Shown here piece by piece: positions 4,412-5,552 of a DNA stretch of 5,552 nt (the first letter of the stretch is position 1; the number at the start of each line of letters is the position of its first letter). The DNA comes from Alphaproteobacteria bacterium (lineage in GTDB: Bacteria; Pseudomonadota; Alphaproteobacteria; Micavibrionales; Micavibrionaceae): NCBI GenBank assembly GCA_030639165.1, contig DAOWDF010000271.1:1-5552 (forward strand), in the 5' to 3' direction. The translations under genes were made by a program, and so were the position numbers. The notes beneath the pieces were generated by a model. That model had not been told where the DNA came from. It searched no databases and saw only the letters and a program-made list of their open reading frames with translations.

Positions 4412-5552
4412 CTACTCCCATTCAATCGTTCCCGGTGGTTTAGAGGTGATATCATACACCACTCTATTAATGCCGTGGACTTCATTGATAATCTTAGTGC
4501 TAACGTGGCCTAAGAACTCGTGCTCATACGGATAATACTCCGCGGTCATGCCGTCCGTAGAGGTCACAGCCCTGAGAGCGCAAACATAATCATAAGTCCT
4601 TGCATCGCCCATAACTCCGACGGTTCGCACCGGAAGAAGCACCGCAAATGCTTGCCAGATTTTATCATATAAACCAGCCTTTTTGATCTCGTCCAGATAA
4701 ACCACATCGGCTTTGCGCAAGATATTGATTTTCTCCTGCGTGATCTCCCCCGGTATGCGGATAGCCAGACCCGGACCCGGAAATGGGTGGCGGCGGATAA
4801 AGTCTTCAGGCATACCAAGCTCGCGTCCTAATGCGCGCACCTCGTCTTTGAATAGATCGCGCAAAGGTTCAACCAGCTCCATCTCCATATCATCAGGCAA
4901 GCCGCCAACATTATGGTGGCTTTTGATGGTAACGCTTTCCTTGCCAATGAAGCTAACGCTTTCGATCACATCGGGGTAGAGCGTACCTTGAGCGAGGAAT
5001 TTAGCGGGCTTGCCACTTTCGCCTACGCGGCCAGAGCAATCATCAAATACATCGATGAATAATCCGCCTATGATTTTACGTTTTTTCTCAGGATCGCTAA
5101 CGCCTTCTAGGCCGCCCAAAAACCGATCGCTCGCATTTTCATGGATTAGGTTAATATTATAGTGATCACGGAACATCGATACTACTTGCTCGGATTCACC
5201 TGCGCGCATCAGGCCAGTATCCACATATATGCAAGTTAGCTGATCGCCGATTGCTTCATGCAGCAATACAGCCGTAACCGAGCTGTCCACTCCGCCAGAA
5301 AGCCCACATATAACTTTTTCGCCTCCAACTTGGGCGCGGATTTTCGCGATAACTTCCGTGCGGAACGCGGCCATAGTCCAATCACCTGAACAGCCACATA
5401 CATTATGAGTGAAGTTCTTGAGCAGCTCCGCCCCGTGCAGCGTATGCACAACTTCAGGGTGGAAGTGTACGCCGTAATATTTGCGAGCTTTATCGGCGAT
5501 AAACGCATATGGCGCGCCCTCAGATTTTGCAATAACTTCAAAGCCAGCTGGA
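4412..5552 (-). CDS. guaA: GMP synthase (glutamine-hydrolysing), C-terminal 379 residues (partial)
   Basis: The frame runs off the right edge, so the start and about 145 N-terminal residues, including the glutaminase cysteine nucleophile, are missing. GuaA converts XMP, ATP and glutamine to GMP in the cytoplasm, the last step of guanine nucleotide synthesis. At the edge the frame shows the end of the class I amidotransferase domain, with the catalytic His-Glu pair in GVHFHPEVVHT (bottom strand near 5473-5441). The ATP-pyrophosphatase P-loop follows as GLSGGVDSS (just below 5330). The dimerisation domain carries RHPFPGPGLAIRIPGEIT, and the chain ends with the conserved KPPGTIEWE. The frame is open upstream of GTG 5449, and the homologous residues continue to the edge, so 5449 is not a real start. 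No frameshift is seen. There is no clear terminator in the 122 bases before the Panacea gene on the same strand, so some read-through is possible. Confidence 0.97.
   Translation of the reverse strand, partial: PAGFEVIAKSEGAPYAFIADKARKYYGVHFHPEVVHTLHGAELLKNFTHNVCGCSGDWTMAAFRTEVIAKIRAQVGGEKVICGLSGGVDSSVTAVLLHEAIGDQLTCIYVDTGLMRAGESEQVVSMFRDHYNINLIHENASDRFLGGLEGVSDPEKKRKIIGGLFIDVFDDCSGRVGESGKPAKFLAQGTLYPDVIESVSFIGKESVTIKSHHNVGGLPDDMEMELVEPLRDLFKDEVRALGRELGMPEDFIRRHPFPGPGLAIRIPGEITQEKINILRKADVVYLDEIKKAGLYDKIWQAFAVLLPVRTVGVMGDARTYDYVCALRAVTSTDGMTAEYYPYEHEFLGHVSTKIINEVHGINRVVYDITSKPPGTIEWE

Noticed and set aside
5236..5541. 101-codon minus-strand frame at the right edge, and GTG 5449 as a guaA start
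   Set aside because: The true guaA frame continues in-frame to the window edge with conserved amidotransferase residues, so guaA is edge-truncated and the other frame is a shadow.

Overview
The window looks like chromosome of an alphaproteobacterium of moderate G+C. The evidence is the alphaproteobacterial-type BamD tail directly upstream of recN, the quality of the RecN and GuaA matches, and the alphaproteobacterial flavour of the small proteins. I cannot name the genus. The base composition is mosaic. The flanking core genes are G+C-richer (row 1681-1740 has 37 G/C of 60), while the middle is strikingly A+T-rich (row 3061-3120 has 12 of 60). These two rows are extremes, but the contrast runs through roughly 2700-4400.

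Layout. Positions 1-165 hold the end of bamD (+). Positions 182-281 hold a roughly 100-bp imperfect palindrome. Positions 286-1941 hold a complete recN (+). Convergent with recN is a small predicted lipoprotein gene (-, 1953-2369), and divergent from that is a 76-codon unknown gene (+, 2459-2689). Two short two-gene operons follow, pointing at each other. The first (+, 2766-3289) encodes a ParD-like antitoxin and a ParE-like toxin with a 4-bp ATGA overlap. The second (-, 4289 down to 3341) encodes a Panacea/SocA-like (DUF4065) protein and a two-transmembrane-helix protein overlapping it by 11 bp. The window closes with the C-terminal 379 codons of guaA (-), whose 5' end lies beyond the right edge.

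How the parts fit. bamD, recN and guaA are housekeeping genes for outer-membrane assembly, double-strand-break repair and GMP synthesis. The A+T-rich block between them looks like an accessory insertion site carrying two toxin-antitoxin-type modules back to back. The first is a recognisable ParD-like/ParE-like type II system, with a 20-bp-period direct repeat over its promoter. The second has the architecture of a Panacea toxin-antitoxin pair: antitoxin-like gene first, overlapping partner second, and a perfect 6-bp inverted repeat between the -35 and -10 boxes of its predicted promoter. Its partner is not a recognisable enzyme but a small helical-hairpin membrane protein, so it is the best candidate here for a poorly described system.
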